This document shows positions 33,940-45,334 of a DNA stretch of 64,000 nucleotides, in pieces. The stretch comes from Ephydatia muelleri (lineage: Eukaryota > Porifera > Demospongiae > Spongillida > Spongillidae): the NCBI GenBank assembly GCA_013339895.1, contig JABACO010000003.1, positions 13,741,365 to 13,805,364 on the forward strand, written 5' to 3'. The stretch's first letter is position 1, and every line of letters starts with the position of its first letter. A program made the position numbers and the translations under genes. Under the pieces are notes generated by a model. That model saw only the letters and a list, made by a program, of their open reading frames with translations. It did not search any database and was not told the DNA's origin.

Positions 33940-35430
33940 GAGCTTAGTATCCTGTTGCAGCACCTCCAACTTCGATTACCTTTGGCACAACTTTTTTATA
34001 TGCTTGTATACATCTTACACTTGGCAGCATCTACAGTTTGCCAAAACTGCATGATTCCATTCAAAAGTTCTTGTTTTGTTTTAGGCTTTACTTCCCTACA
34101 AATGAATTCCTTTAGTTCATGCCATAAGTTCTCAATCGGGTTAAAGTCAGGGACTCAGCAGGTGTTCTCGCCCATATGATATTCTTCAATAAAAGCCCGC
34201 GCGTGTCTGGAGGTGATCATTATCTGCAATTAGTTTGTGACCTTCTAGATAGACTCGTTGAATGAATGGAAGGAGTGTTTTTTTCCAGTATTTCTGTATA
34301 CAGAACAGCATCCATGATACCTTCATATATGCAAATCTTAGTAGGACCACGAATACACTTATTCTTGTCCAGACATGAACTTTGATAGGATGCTTTGCTC
34401 TGCAAGAGTTTTGAACAAATGCAAAAGATAAAGTACTAACCAATACGATGATTAGGTCAGGAAAAAGAATTAAAAAAAAACACCCAATAATAATTCTTTA
34501 ATACATATAGAGCAATACCTAGACCCAATAGTCATTATAAAAATGAAAGCGACCTTGCCAGTAAAGCCCTAGCATTGGCCCTGACCAGGGCAATGCTTAA
34601 CCTTCCGTACGGCCCAGGCACTGCAGAAGACTTGGGATGTCCACCCAGTTCGAGTGGTGATCCGTGTGGCTAGTCTGTAGAGACATCTGCCCGCCACATG
34701 CCATTAATGCAATGCAATAATCTTGGCATTAACGTGCCTTGGTTTGGGTTTGTGTACTTGGCCGACTTTTCGACAGCATGTGCGGCGGTGAGATAGGGAA
34801 GTTCCACCGAGGACTAGTCAGTATTTACCACGTCATTGAAGCTGTCATGAAGATGTTTTACACACAACTGAACATTCTTGATTTTGTTTGCATCTCTTAT
34901 CAGCTGGCAGTATGCACTTCCCCTGAAAATCCATCCTGTAAACATGTGTATAACAAGCATTATTATGTGCCACACGATACGATGTACAATGTAGATGATC
35001 ATGAAGCTGCATGGTGTGCATTAATGTAGCATCCTATGCAGTACTATTTACAGCATACACGTTTCGGTGGTGACTCACCGAGTGTTGAACGACATCGCAA
35101 AATAGTCCTCAATGATATGGGAAATCCTTTACCATTCAAGAGGCAGTTCAGCTGAACAGCAGATGTTTCGTCGTCTTCCTGCATTTTAGCTTCATCAATG
35201 ACCTTTACTTCCGCTGTCACCTGTGAAGGCCGTCCAGATCCTGGCTTCCTTTGAATGTATCCAGTTTCTTCATATCTGCGAAGGAAACTGTAAATACCGT
35301 CACACTCGCTGCAAAACCTTCCTCTTTTAATAAGCGGCTCGTTGCAGTGGGCTTTAGTCCTTGCTGCTTGAAGAATGGAATCCGCTGCTTCACATAATCG
35401 CTGAAAACCATCTCTTGCACACACCTGAAA
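33940..35430 (-). mobile_element. Tc1/mariner-type transposon, decayed
   Basis: The minus-strand text follows a Tc1-like transposase from N to C. The first part (35430-35050) reads FSDYVKQRIPFFKQQGLKP, RRYEETGYIQRKPGSGRPS and ISLRTILRCR. Then come WIFRGSAYCQLIRDANK and HDSFNDVVNTD (34960-34815), KVHVWTRIS and YLEGHKLIADNDH (34400-34220) and FNPIENLWHELKEF (34142-34100). The end is VVPKVIEVGGAATG (33985-33945). Inserted non-coding sequence separates the pieces at about 35043-34962 and 34810-34440. TIRs were not identified. Confidence 0.8.
33945..35424 (-). pseudogene. Tc1-like transposase pseudogene
   Basis: It carries the paired helix-turn-helix with GRPS hook, the first catalytic Asp (in NDVVNTD, normally DDVIWTD), the second Asp (ADND) and the Glu (NPIENLW) of the DDE triad. 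At least three frame changes, an in-frame stop near the C-terminus and two insertions make it non-functional. The enzyme would cut and paste DNA at TA sites. Confidence 0.8.
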
Positions 35431-36477
35431 AGCAAACTAACCGGACAGGTGCTCACAAAAGAAAAGGCGGTCGACCAAACTTGAAACTCGACCGAACTTC
35501 GACAGAAATGGGCGCCCGACCGCACCTTTTTAAGTGTGGAATTTCAAGTACATGTACAGTAGAGGCGGTCAGCACAGTAGCACACATTAGGGCGGTCCAA
35601 AATTTACATTGTAAGTCGGTCAAAAGTCGTTAGGCATTTGGACCGCCCGATCTTCCGATTCCGAATCCGATTCATAAAGTTCTTTTTTGACCGATAGTGT
35701 AGTAGGTGCAAAATGGGATCTATTGACTGTATATACATGTAGCAGAGAAGAAAGCAGTGAATGATAATATGCTATATGCCTCACAAGTGATTTGTCCAGG
35801 CATGCTTTTACATCAAAGCATGTGTCTTTGTACAAAAAACAGCATTTGGCTTCAAGTCCATGGAGATGGGGTTTATGTGCACATAACAATGGTACCAAGA
35901 AGAGAGGTTTGATGCAGTTTCTTAAACAACATAGCTGATCAGTTGTGATAACGCACTACACAGAACTTTTTATGCCAATATCTGAGGTTTACACTCCTTT
36001 TAAGGCATAGAATGTTGGAATTCTATGGAGGTTACTACTACAAGCAGTTAAGAACTATGATGACAGCATGATTAGCCTAAATAGAGTACTGAACAGTTAT
36101 TTCACACATCCAGATCAACATATCACTCAAGTACTCAATTCATCGCTCGGAAGCAGATTTCCGACATCATTTACCTTAAAAGGGTTCATTAAATTAGCAT
36201 TCTGTGTGATGCTTCACGGGACATACAGGTATATTCATTGGATTCCATGGAACAAAGTCCAATTTTGATGGATGAAGTTTTAATTAAACAGTATGTTGAA
36301 AGCATGCATAAATTACATGTACAAACCTACCTTTGCACTTTATGGATTCGCATTTTACAGTGACAAGGCAAGTTGCAGAGATGTGGTGTAGTATTGAAAA
36401 CAGGAAGTCGATACTGTTAACCCTTGCGAAGTTGTAGCGATTCAAACGTGATACATTCTTTGGTAATTACATAAGTA

Positions 36478-36632
36478 CACTGTTAAAAAAAGGGTGTTGC
36501 CACAACACACTTAGGGGTGTTCGTACGCCTGTTTAGGAATAACACTCCATGGAGTGTAGTGGTAACCGCTCAGGAGTGTTACAGCCAACACCCCTGAAGT
36601 GTAGCCAATACACTCTATAGGGTGTTGACAAA
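36478..36632 (+). repeat. Left terminal inverted repeat
   Basis: Degenerate array of GGGTGTT / AACACTCC words, matching 39655-39838 in inverse orientation. Confidence 0.7.
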
Positions 36633-37559
36633 GGCATCAATAGTTCGTGCATGCACCGTAATCTTACGATACGACATAAATTGATCTTAATAAACTATAC
36701 AACAACAGTTGATGATTTTAATAAAAAGTTGACAACAAATACAAACATACATGTACAACAAAACTATAAACATGTCTTTAGGGCCTATACGACGATCGAG
36801 TAGTCCTGGAGTGTTTCTCTGCATGCTTCGGACACTAAACAAATGAAGGAAACACATGCATATATATAACGGTCAGGTTCCAATATGAGACATGTCTAAC
36901 CTTTTTAAGTGAATCTTGGGTGCAGCCATCAGTCCGATGACGGTCATGTTCGCTAAGCAGATCGGTGACAATAACAACATCAATCGTACCGATTGTTAAG
37001 CTTACCTCGAAGGCTTGCTAGAGCCAGCGTGTCATATGACCTTTGTAAGGGCGTTCGCGACAAGGTACTTACCTGCCTTAAGCAGTGGCTCATTATAGTG
37101 GGTAGCGCAGCACACAGTAGTAGCCGAATTTTCCTTAGCTAGAGCGTATAAACAGGCATTCCGGTCCGATCGCGAACTGCTGTTCTCGATGAACTCTCTT
37201 CAAAGCGCTCAACTCGTCTTACTCAAATGCATCGCTCAACGCTGGAAGGAAACAAATAGCTAACTAAAAAGTCGTGTAACACCGAACTTACCTGCTCCAT
37301 AAATAACACAACGTGTTTCTAAAGGTCACGCATGCGCAACGAAATATATTTTTACCCTGAACTTACATGTATATTTGTTACAATTGTGGATAATCAACAT
37401 GTCTCACGATGACAAGAAAGGACACAAATAGCTAGGGTACACTGTAGGTATTCAGGATGTCTAAGATATAGAGTTGTCCAAATGTGAGGAAAGCTATACA
37501 GGACTTTTGAGTAGTTCCAATTGCAAAAAGTGCACTTCTCTCAGAGTGTCCAACAGTAT

Positions 37560-38600
37560 TTCTGTGTATGTGTGAATGTGTGTGTACATGTATGCATACA
37601 CATACACACATGAATTATACACATACACACATGTGCAAGTGTGTTAATATGTGTGCATTGTGTGTGTGAATTCGTGTGTATGTGTGTATGTGTGTATGTG
37701 CATGTGTGCCATGTGTGTATGCAGGCCTGTAGCCAGGGGGTTGGTCAATCCCCCTTGTTTGATGCCTGATTGTGAGGCCCCCCCACCCCCCCCCTTTCAT
37801 ATTTGGCTAAATGTGAGGCCCCACCTCCCCCCTACCCCAACAGTCCTGCAGTCCTATTAATCGACCCCCCCCTGCCGGACTTCCTGCCTACGAGCCTGCG
37901 TATGCATGTGTACATGTGTGCATTGTGTGTGCATGTGTGTGTATGTGTTCATATGTGTAAGTGTGTGTGTCTGTCATGCACATGTGTGCATGTGTGTGCA
38001 TGTGTGTGTGCTTGTGTGTGCATGTGTGTGCATGTGTGAATGTCTGCACATGTGTGCATGTGTGCATGGAGTGTGCTTGTGTGTACATGTGTGTGCATGT
38101 GTGAATGTCTGCACATGTGTGCATGTGTGCATGGAGTGTGCATGGAGTGTGCTTGTGTGTGCATGTGTGTGCATGGAGTGTGCTTGTGTGTGCATGTGTG
38201 TATGTCTGCACGTGTGTGCAGTGTGCATTGTGTGTGCATGTGTGCATTGTGTGTGTTAGCATGTGTATACGTGTGTGTTGTGTGTGCACATGTGTGTGCA
38301 TGTGTGTGTATGTGTATGTATGTGTCTGTACGTGTGTATGTGTTCATATGTTAGCATGAGTCTGTCATGTACGTGGTACATGTGTGTGTGCATGTGTGTG
38401 TGCAGCGTGTGTGCATGTGTATGTGTGGCATGTGTGTGTGTACATGTGTGTGATGCACATGTGTGTATGTGTGTATACATGTGTGTGTGGTTATGTGTAT
38501 TTGTGTGTGAGTACATATGTATGTGTTTACGTGTGTATACATGCATGCGCATGTGTGGTTATGTGTATGTGTGTGCAGCTCGTGTAAAAATATGTGCATC
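37560..38600. repeat. TG-rich satellite (TGTGTGCATG words)
   Basis: About 1 kb of TGTGTG, GTGCATGTG and ATGTCTGCACATGTG units with a nested 65-bp higher-order period near 38030-38190. It is broken at 37728-37900 by a C-rich insert that starts GGCCTGTAGCCAGGGGG, similar to the ends of the 54.9-55.8 kb element. Long open frames on both strands (Cys-Val-Met or His-Thr rich) are artefacts. Confidence 0.95.
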
Positions 38601-38639
38601 TGTTATGCAAACATGTGCATGAATATGGACATTGTCAAA

Positions 38640-39650
38640 CAATTAATAGTTATTGTATTTATCTCGTATCAGTCATTACACCAAACCAGACATACATTTT
38701 GACCGAAATGTCACCAAAATGATATTTAATCCCACAACAACACTGTACCTACAAAAAGGGTTCAAACACTGTCACTAGTGAAGTACTTTAGCCTACCCTT
38801 ACATGTGTTTGACAGCATTCATTCATCCAGCATATTTCTTCACGATAGCTATCAGGATCTGCATGTGGTATATAGACATTTGTAGCCGCATGAATGCATG
38901 AACACTTTTAGCATACACCCAATGTTCAAGCTGCAACAGGTCTGTTAAATATTTTTTAAAGGACTACCTACATGCTTTCTGCTAGATGTCATGCAATATG
39001 CTGCTTCTTTGAGCTATATGTGATATTACATGCATACATATAATAAATACTTGTGAGTAATAATGTATATGTTCCCATGCCATTTTACTAGGGTGTGGTC
39101 TAAATAGAATCCAGATGAATTTTAATACACAGTCACTGTTACCACACAAGCACTGCCATTGTACTTAACCTTCACTCTCAGCACAAAGTGGCATGCAGGA
39201 TAATAAACAAGCTTGCATCAAATTTGACATTTAGCAGCATAATGGGGTACTACAACACGCTAGCGAACTATACACACAGCAGTGCACATACATGAACATT
39301 GCACGCAAGCCTTCATAAGCACATCGAGATTACATGCATGTATACGGTAATTACATGTTGAAAAAGCAGCGTGTAGGCCTACTAGTATACCTACTAGATA
39401 TCCACACGCGCACGCGCTACTCGGGTCACCAACGCACGGACGATGGCCAGCCTATGGTAGACGTTTTGTACTGGTACGTTGTGTCACATGTGTGCGTGCA
39501 TACCACTTGAAGTCCAGTATCACCTCCAACTACGAAGTCACAGCTGCCATCATAGTCATATCATCTACCAAACCACGCCCTCTCCGTCAGAAAGTAATTA
39601 CTAAACAAGGCTAGGAACTATCCTACTGGGGTGTAAATGCGGTAAATCAG
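38640..39650. other. Interior of the CACTGTT element, right half
   Basis: No coding frame with recognisable content. AT-rich with ordinary ACATGT words. Confidence 0.5.
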
Positions 39651-39654
39651 TGTT

Positions 39655-39838
39655 ATGACAACACACCTTTAAAACGACCTAACACCCCACCCTTGCTGGG
39701 GGTTGCTCCTAACACCCTAACGTAGTCTGCCAACACCCCAAGATGTCAGCTCAACACCCTTGTGTGTTGCCATAACACTCCTTGGGCTGTAACACCCCTC
39801 AAACCTAACACCCCTCGGGCCTTTTTTTTTTAACAGTG
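39655..39838 (-). repeat. Right terminal inverted repeat
   Basis: Rich in AACACCCC words and ends CCTTTTTTTTTTAACAGTG. Pairs with 36478-36632. Confidence 0.7.
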
Positions 39839-40306
39839 TAGGCATGATTTCTTGATACGTCATGTACTGTATTCTTACAACACTTTGTACAAATGCCCAC
39901 ATGTAAATACTGTCAGGAACTGGTCTGGCGTACACATACATGTACATTTTGCGGACTCACGCGAGCCCAGCAGCAGACTAGTCTGCACTTATATGTACAT
40001 GTTGTTCCACTCTCACCTGTGTCAATGTAGATAGGAATTAAACTAAAAACATTGCTGTCTTCTGTTTTGATTTTATCACTCTCGGTAGGGTATACCGGTA
40101 CATGTATGTCAGTAGTATGTACATGTAAGGTATACTAATTAATGGAATTACTCTCCTTTCCGTATCCGGCCATGGAAGCCAACTAAGTGAAGTGCTACTT
40201 GCAATCTACGTAATGTCCAGCTTTACAAGCATATAAAGCTCGTCTGTTACAGGTATACTGTGAATTTTTTTATTTACAAATATTCTAGTTGTAACAACAA
40301 ATCTAA

Positions 40307-40477
40307 ATGGAGGTAAATGCAACAAGGACAGAGCACATCACGGCTGACTACTACACTACCACATTAGGCTGCATGTCTAGAGCATATCGGGAATTAAGTT
40401 GCTATAACTTGGAAAGGCAAAAATCTTTTCAAATCAAGCTAGCTGAACAGGTAAAACTGTGCAAAATCCCATGCTGA
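40307..40477 (+). pseudogene. Truncated CaaX-peptide gene fused to a repeat
   Basis: A TATA box (CATATAAAG, near 40230) and leader precede an ATG opening MEVNATRTEHITADYYTTT as in the 41260 copy. After about 22 codons the family sequence stops at 40375 and joins the dispersed block also found at 42091. The frame then reads on to a stop at 40477 without a CaaX box. It is a clean recombination or insertion junction. Confidence 0.6.
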
Positions 40478-41025
40478 TCACGTATATTTGCCCTTGAGTA
40501 GTATATGCCTACATACTGTACGCCACCGTTTGTATGAAGTTGCTTTGACCTCCTGATCTCCAGACTCATATTATGGTACGGAGTAGAAGTATTGATCTTT
40601 GTATGAATACACAATATGATGAGTGACCAGCGTCACGAATACATATTTTCACAAAAGTATAGCACGCACTACAAAAGTAAGTCAGCTTAAATACAAATGC
40701 GTGTCATACAATTCCTCTAGAACTTTCCACTGCCAATGTGTCTATCATACACATGTAAGTATCTGTTACATCATACCCTCTCCTGAAGAGAGTGGATCCC
40801 AATACATCACAAGGTATCATCTTCTGGGAGAGCCACTGGGTTACCATATCTCTGTAGTGGCCACATCTTTATTTGAGAATGTCGTAAAACTGATGCTGGT
40901 TGAGGAAGATATGCAGGTTGTACCTCCCAACCTGTGGCCTTTCTACTTGATCAGCTACATGGACAGGTTGAAGTCCCACAGCAGGATCAATTGGAACAAC
41001 TTGCTCATGGCCATAAGTCACTGCT
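40376..41025 (+). repeat. Dispersed block R1, copy 1
   Basis: Starts TCTAGAGCATATCGG and runs to CATAAGTCACTGCTT, with copy 2 at 42091-42760 in the same orientation. Part of it (about 40775-41060) also lies inverted at 45640-45915. The 179-codon frame at 40623-41162 is broken in the other copies, so I do not call it a gene. Confidence 0.85.
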
Positions 41026-41181
41026 TCAGGTGTAGAGTCTCATACCATGGAATCATCCATCTATTCCTTCTAAGATTCCTCCTAGGATTCCTCCTGTCAT
41101 TACAGTCCAATATGGTACTTCCCCCCTGGCCTACCCGCCCTAATGTACGTATGATAACGTAATGTCCAGCAGTACTTTCAA

Positions 41182-41190
41182 TATATAAAG
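41182..41190 (+). promoter_or_regulatory. TATA box of CaaX gene B1
   Basis: TATATAAAG, 78 bp before the ATG at 41260. Confidence 0.6.
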
Positions 41191-41259
41191 CGGCCTCACG
41201 TCCATTGCGGCCATATAGATATACCAAAGGATATAGTTGTAACAACAAACCAAGTTTAA

Positions 41260-41448
41260 ATGGAGGTCAACGCAACAAGGACAGAGCACATCACGGCTGA
41301 CTACTACACTACCACGTACGGCTGCAACAGAGAAGGACAGCCGGACTACCCTGCTATGAACCCTCAGAACGGAGCAAGAAGTCAACAATCAAGTGGTGCT
41401 AAAGAACAGATGGTCGATAGCTATTATCAAAAATGCGTCATACTATAG
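41260..41448 (+). CDS. Small CaaX-box peptide B1 (62 aa)
   Basis: Intact ORF from the first ATG after the TATA box. It starts MEVNATRTEHITADYYTTT, continues YGCNREGQPDYPAMN, then a Gln/Ser-rich stretch, and ends SYYQKCVIL directly before TAG. CVIL is a CaaX box with Leu. Compared with the Ginger-arm copies it keeps TRTE, DYYT, YG-x-NREGQP and the C-terminal box but differs in most other positions. It lies in a module (about 41139-41735) also present at 43690-44345. The peptide is polar with no membrane segment, so prenylation would be its only visible membrane anchor. Function unknown. Confidence 0.5.
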   Translation: MEVNATRTEHITADYYTTTYGCNREGQPDYPAMNPQNGARSQQSSGAKEQMVDSYYQKCVIL

Positions 41449-41717
41449 ACTATGTGACGATTGAGAAAGGCAGCCAATTTGCCCTGCTTTACCTGTGTGT
41501 ATGTAAATATATCGTCTGTATGTTCAAAATATCTTCAATGAATGTTCCTACCTGTATGTCATGCACATTGGCATACTGAAAAGTAATTTGCACTTCCTGG
41601 AAAGGTACATGTATAGGTATATCGTAGCTGGTGCGTACCATCTCTACATTACCCATGTGCGCACGATGTACACCACGTTCAGAGACATCCTATTACCTAC
41701 GCCACGTACCTATGGGG

Positions 41718-42190
41718 GAGGGGGATATACGCGTAATCTTACAAGAACAACCAGTATTGTACAATACGAGCACATATGTTTGTGCGTGATAATCCATACT
41801 AAATATATTGCTCAGTTAAGAGTTATTTCAGACTTAGTTGTATAGGCTCACTTCACGTTTATTGCTTATATCTAAATCAGTCCTACAATCCCCATGCATG
41901 CAACCTGAGCATCATTAGATGTGATGATGGAAGCCTGAAACTTTTTGGCTACATCCTGCATCCAGTATGAAATGGACCTTATTCCCACGGCAAGATTTAT
42001 AGTGGTGAAAATAACGCGGCATGTATAGCCGTTATATAGAGAATTAAGAGAAGCGTGAATTTACTTCTGACTTACCGATTTGATCCTGAATCTAGAGCAT
42101 ATCGGCAATTCAGCTGCTATAAAGTGGAAAGGCGGAAATATTAATCAAGCTAGCTGAACAGGTTAAACTGTGCAAAATCCCATATCACGT
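41718..42190 (+). repeat. Dispersed block shared with the inner edge of the Ginger left arm
   Basis: Matches 13366-13830, including ATGCAACCTGAGCATCATTA and ATGGACCTTATTCCCACGGC. No gene. Confidence 0.8.
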
Positions 42191-42760
42191 ATATTTGCCC
42201 TGGAGTAGTATATTTAAATTATATGTCTATACATACTGTACGCCACCGTTTGTATGAAGTTGCTTTTACCTCCTGATCTCCAGACTCATATTATGGGACG
42301 GAGTAGAAGTATTGATCTTTGTATGAATACACAATATGATGAGTGACCAGCGTCACGAATACATATTTTCACAAAAGTATAGCACGCACTACAAAAGTAA
42401 GTCAGCTTAAATACAAATGCGTGTCATACAATTCCTCTAGAACTTTCCACAGCCAATGTGTCTATCATACACATGTAAGTATCTGTTACATCATACCCTC
42501 TCCTGAAGAGAGTGGATCCCTATACATCACAAGGCATCATCTTCTGGGAGAGCCACTGGGTTACCATATCTCTGTAGTGGCTATCTATATCTTTATTTGA
42601 GAATGTCATACATGTAAAACTGATTCTGGTTGAGGAAGATATGCAGGTTGTACCTCCCCACCTGTAGCCGTTCTACTTGATCGGCTACATGCATGGACAG
42701 GTTGAAGTCCCACAGCAGGATCAATTGGAACAACTTTCTCATGACCATAAGTCACTGCTT
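42091..42760 (+). repeat. Dispersed block R1, copy 2
   Basis: Direct copy of 40376-41025 with small indels, which disrupt the open frame seen in copy 1. Confidence 0.85.
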
Positions 42761-42762
42761 TA

Positions 42763-43693
42763 TAGAGCATGCGAGTGCGGAAAGGGGAGGTATGGAGGGG
42801 AGGGATACCTAGAACATTTTTGTCATTCTGTTAAACCACAAGCCTTGACAAGGTCCTTACAGTATGGACCTACAGTTAACAAATAGTGGATTGTAATAAC
42901 ACATGCAGGAGTAGTTTATTTCAACAGTTCAAGTGTGCTCCTTATTGTAATATGCTTATTGATGTGCCTGTTGACAAACGATTTCAGAATGGGAGTGCAC
43001 CTAATGATGTGGAACACATTAAAAGAGGAATCCTAGGAGGAATAGATGGATGATTCCATGGTATGAGACTCTACACCTGTATAATGTACTTATGATAACG
43101 TATTGTCCAGCTATACATGAGGGAGGATGCTGGGGGGCTGGGTCCAGATGATATTCACTATCTATCTTTACCATATATGGTTTGTCTCCGCCCCGGTACA
43201 TGAACCCGTAAAGTACCACGAATAAGCTCCCCCCCCCTCCGCTCCAACAGTAAAAAATGGCTCGTGTTTAAACATCCATATCATCGTAATCGCGAACGCT
43301 TCTGCGTATCTTTTTTCATAATCATGTACGGGTACCATATCTGTTTCTGAAATGCTGAATACGTTTGAGGAGACGTTCGAGGTTACGGAGATGCGAACGT
43401 TTAAACACGAGCCATTTTTTATTGTTGGGGGCGGAGGGGGGGGGAGCTTAGGTGCACTCCCATTCTGAAATCGTTTGTCAACAGGCACATGCATCAATAA
43501 GCATATTACAATAAGGAGCACACTTCAAATGTTGAAATAAACTACTCCTGCATGTGTTATTACAATCCACTATTTGTTAACTGTAGGTCCATACTGTAAG
43601 GACCTTGTCAAGGCTTGTGGTTTAACAGAATGACAAAATTGTTCTAGGTATCCCTCCCCTCCATACCTCCCCTTTCCGCACTCGCATGCTCTA
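42763..43693. repeat. Inverted duplication, 245-bp arms
   Basis: Left arm 42763-43008 and right arm 43449-43693 are inverted copies containing CTTGACAAGGTCCTTACAG. The space between holds a promoter-like fragment of the CaaX module (43085-43205) and a separate small MITE (43226-43448). Confidence 0.8.
43227..43446. mobile_element. MITE of about 220 bp with TA target duplication
   Basis: The ends AGCTCCCCCCCCTCCGC and its inverse, then AAATGGCTCGTGTTTAAAC and its inverse, form TIRs of about 48 bp. TA directly flanks both sides, as in Tc1/mariner-type elements. It interrupts a CaaX promoter fragment and abuts one arm of the surrounding inverted duplication. Confidence 0.7.
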
Positions 43694-43811
43694 ATGTACG
43701 TATGATAACGTAATGTCCAGCTGTACATCAGGGGCAGATGCAGAGGTGGAGGTCCAGATGATTTCATTATCAATCTTCACCATATATGGTCTGCCTCTGC
43801 CCCGGTACATG

Positions 43812-43820
43812 TATATAAGG
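43812..43820 (+). promoter_or_regulatory. TATA box of CaaX gene B2
   Basis: TATATAAGG, 89 bp before the ATG at 43901. The extra length comes from insertions in the leader. Confidence 0.5.
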
Positions 43821-43900
43821 CTGGCCTCCCGTCTGTTGCAGTAATATAGATATACCCAAAGAATATATATATGTAACGAAGAAACCATTGGCAAGTCTAA

Positions 43901-44248
43901 ATGGAGGTCAACTCAACAAGGACAGAGCATATCACGGCTGACTACTACACAACCACGAACGGCTGCAACAGAGAAGGACAGCCGGACTACCCTGCTATGA
44001 ACCCTCAGAACGGAGCAAGAAGTCAACAATCAAGTGGTGCTAAAGAACAGATGGTTGATAGCTATTATCAAAAATGCGTCATTCTAGACTATATGACGAT
44101 CGAGAAAGGCAGCCAATTTGCCTTGCTTTACCTGTGCATGTGTATGTACATGTATCGTCTGTATGTTCAAAATATCTTCAATGGATGTTCCTATGTCATA
44201 CACACTTGCATACGGAATTGCACTTCCTGGAAAGGTATACATGTTTAG
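43901..44248 (+). CDS. CaaX-peptide gene B2, stop shifted
   Basis: The ORF matches B1 closely (MEVNSTRTEHITADYYTTT, NREGQPDYPAMN) and still encodes SYYQKCVIL at the same point (about 44063-44089). A 2-bp difference removes the TAG, so the frame runs on to 115 codons and CVIL is no longer C-terminal. If the assembly is right, this copy has lost prenylation and is probably a pseudogene. Confidence 0.45.
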   Translation: MEVNSTRTEHITADYYTTTNGCNREGQPDYPAMNPQNGARSQQSSGAKEQMVDSYYQKCVILDYMTIEKGSQFALLYLCMCMYMYRLYVQNIFNGCSYVIHTCIRNCTSWKGIHV

Positions 44249-44559
44249 GTATCGTAGCTGGTGCGTACCATCTCTACATTACCCATGTGCGCACGATGTA
44301 CACCACGTTCAGAGATGTCATATTACCAACGCCACGTACCTATAATATATAGATATACACGTGTATTATCTCTGACACAATTGAGCAATGCAACCGGGAG
44401 AAAAAGATATTTTAACCAGTTCCTGCTCTTTCTTAGTTCTCACGTGACAAATACCATACGCTGCATGTAGATGTACGCGCATAATACAACGCAAATGTCT
44501 AAGATTCTACCTTAACTTTTTGGACGCCAGGCTAGTTCATATATGCATGCATACATGCA

Positions 44560-44860
44560 TATAAAGTACACACAACCGTTATGAATTCTACATGACAGTG
44601 TAAGTAATACATGTGTGGGTTGCAACTTCATGATGCATGCATGCAAATACTTGCTGCACTTGTGACATTATAAGTGCATGACATGTTTGGTTACTTTACA
44701 ACTGTAGTACTTATATTTCTTCTGAAGATCACATTTTTCAGATGACTTCACTAATTCAATTTGCTCCCAGAACAGGAATGTGTGTCCACATTAGTGTAGA
44801 ACATCATATTTCAAATCCCAGTTCACTCCATCTCCATCTGCCTTTTTCCAGTTCATAATA
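44560..44860. repeat. Diverged dispersed repeat, copy 2
   Basis: Resembles 4826-5180. No coding content. 44900-45300 holds nothing I can support. Confidence 0.35.
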
Positions 44861-45334
44861 AGTATGGTTTGTTACAACCGTATGTGCGAGGTAATGATGG
44901 ACACACAAGATGTGCGTGCACCCCAGTGCCCCACCTGGGTTTGACTTCAACATCTACATGGCTGGTTTACATGCATGTCACTGAGTTGCATGTACAGTGT
45001 ATGTAAATGTATAACATGGTATTCAAAGCGATTCTTTGTACTAAATACCACACTGACATGCATCACACAGATGATTATATGGTTGTGTGAGAATGCATGT
45101 ATATATGCACTTGGCATTCAAAGAGTTAAAATTCCATGTACATGCATTTGCATGCGAGCAGCGTTCCACAACCAATCCTACTGATTTAGATGTTGGGTAC
45201 TTGGTAATGACAACTCCTTTATGAATGGTGATGTCACTTATAATTAATCGATCGATCTCTGCCAATTGTATTTCCATTCGGATTCTTAATTAACACATTA
45301 CCGACTAGGGACTATTCGATCGAGCTGTCATAAG

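Larger units (their letters stand above)
36478..39838. mobile_element. 3.36-kb TIR element starting CACTGTTAAAAAA
   Basis: The left end CACTGTTAAAAAAAGGG (36478) and the right end, the inverse of CACTGTTAAAAAAAAAAGG (39838), are inverted. They are followed by 150-180 bp of loosely inverted sequence rich in AACACCCC/GGGTGTT words. TA flanks both ends. No transposase is visible, and the middle is filled by TG-rich satellite. It is a non-autonomous DNA element, possibly CACTA/Mirage-like (CAC ends, 2-bp duplication), without proof. Confidence 0.7.

Noticed and set aside
37651-38702. Many Cys-Val-Met and His-Thr rich frames
   Set aside because: All lie in the TG-rich satellite, open on both strands and in several frames.
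36478-39838. hAT element
   Set aside because: The ends begin CACTG rather than CAGTG/CAGGG, and TA instead of an 8-bp duplication flanks them.
40623-41162. A 179-codon gene
   Set aside because: The frame is broken in the parallel copy at 42.3 kb and in the inverted copy at 45.7 kb, and it lacks protein motifs.
11276-44092. G-protein gamma subunit identity for the small CaaX ORFs
   Set aside because: Length and CaaX type fit, but the N-terminal helices and the NPF motif before the box are absent, and the conserved NREGQP region is not found in that family.
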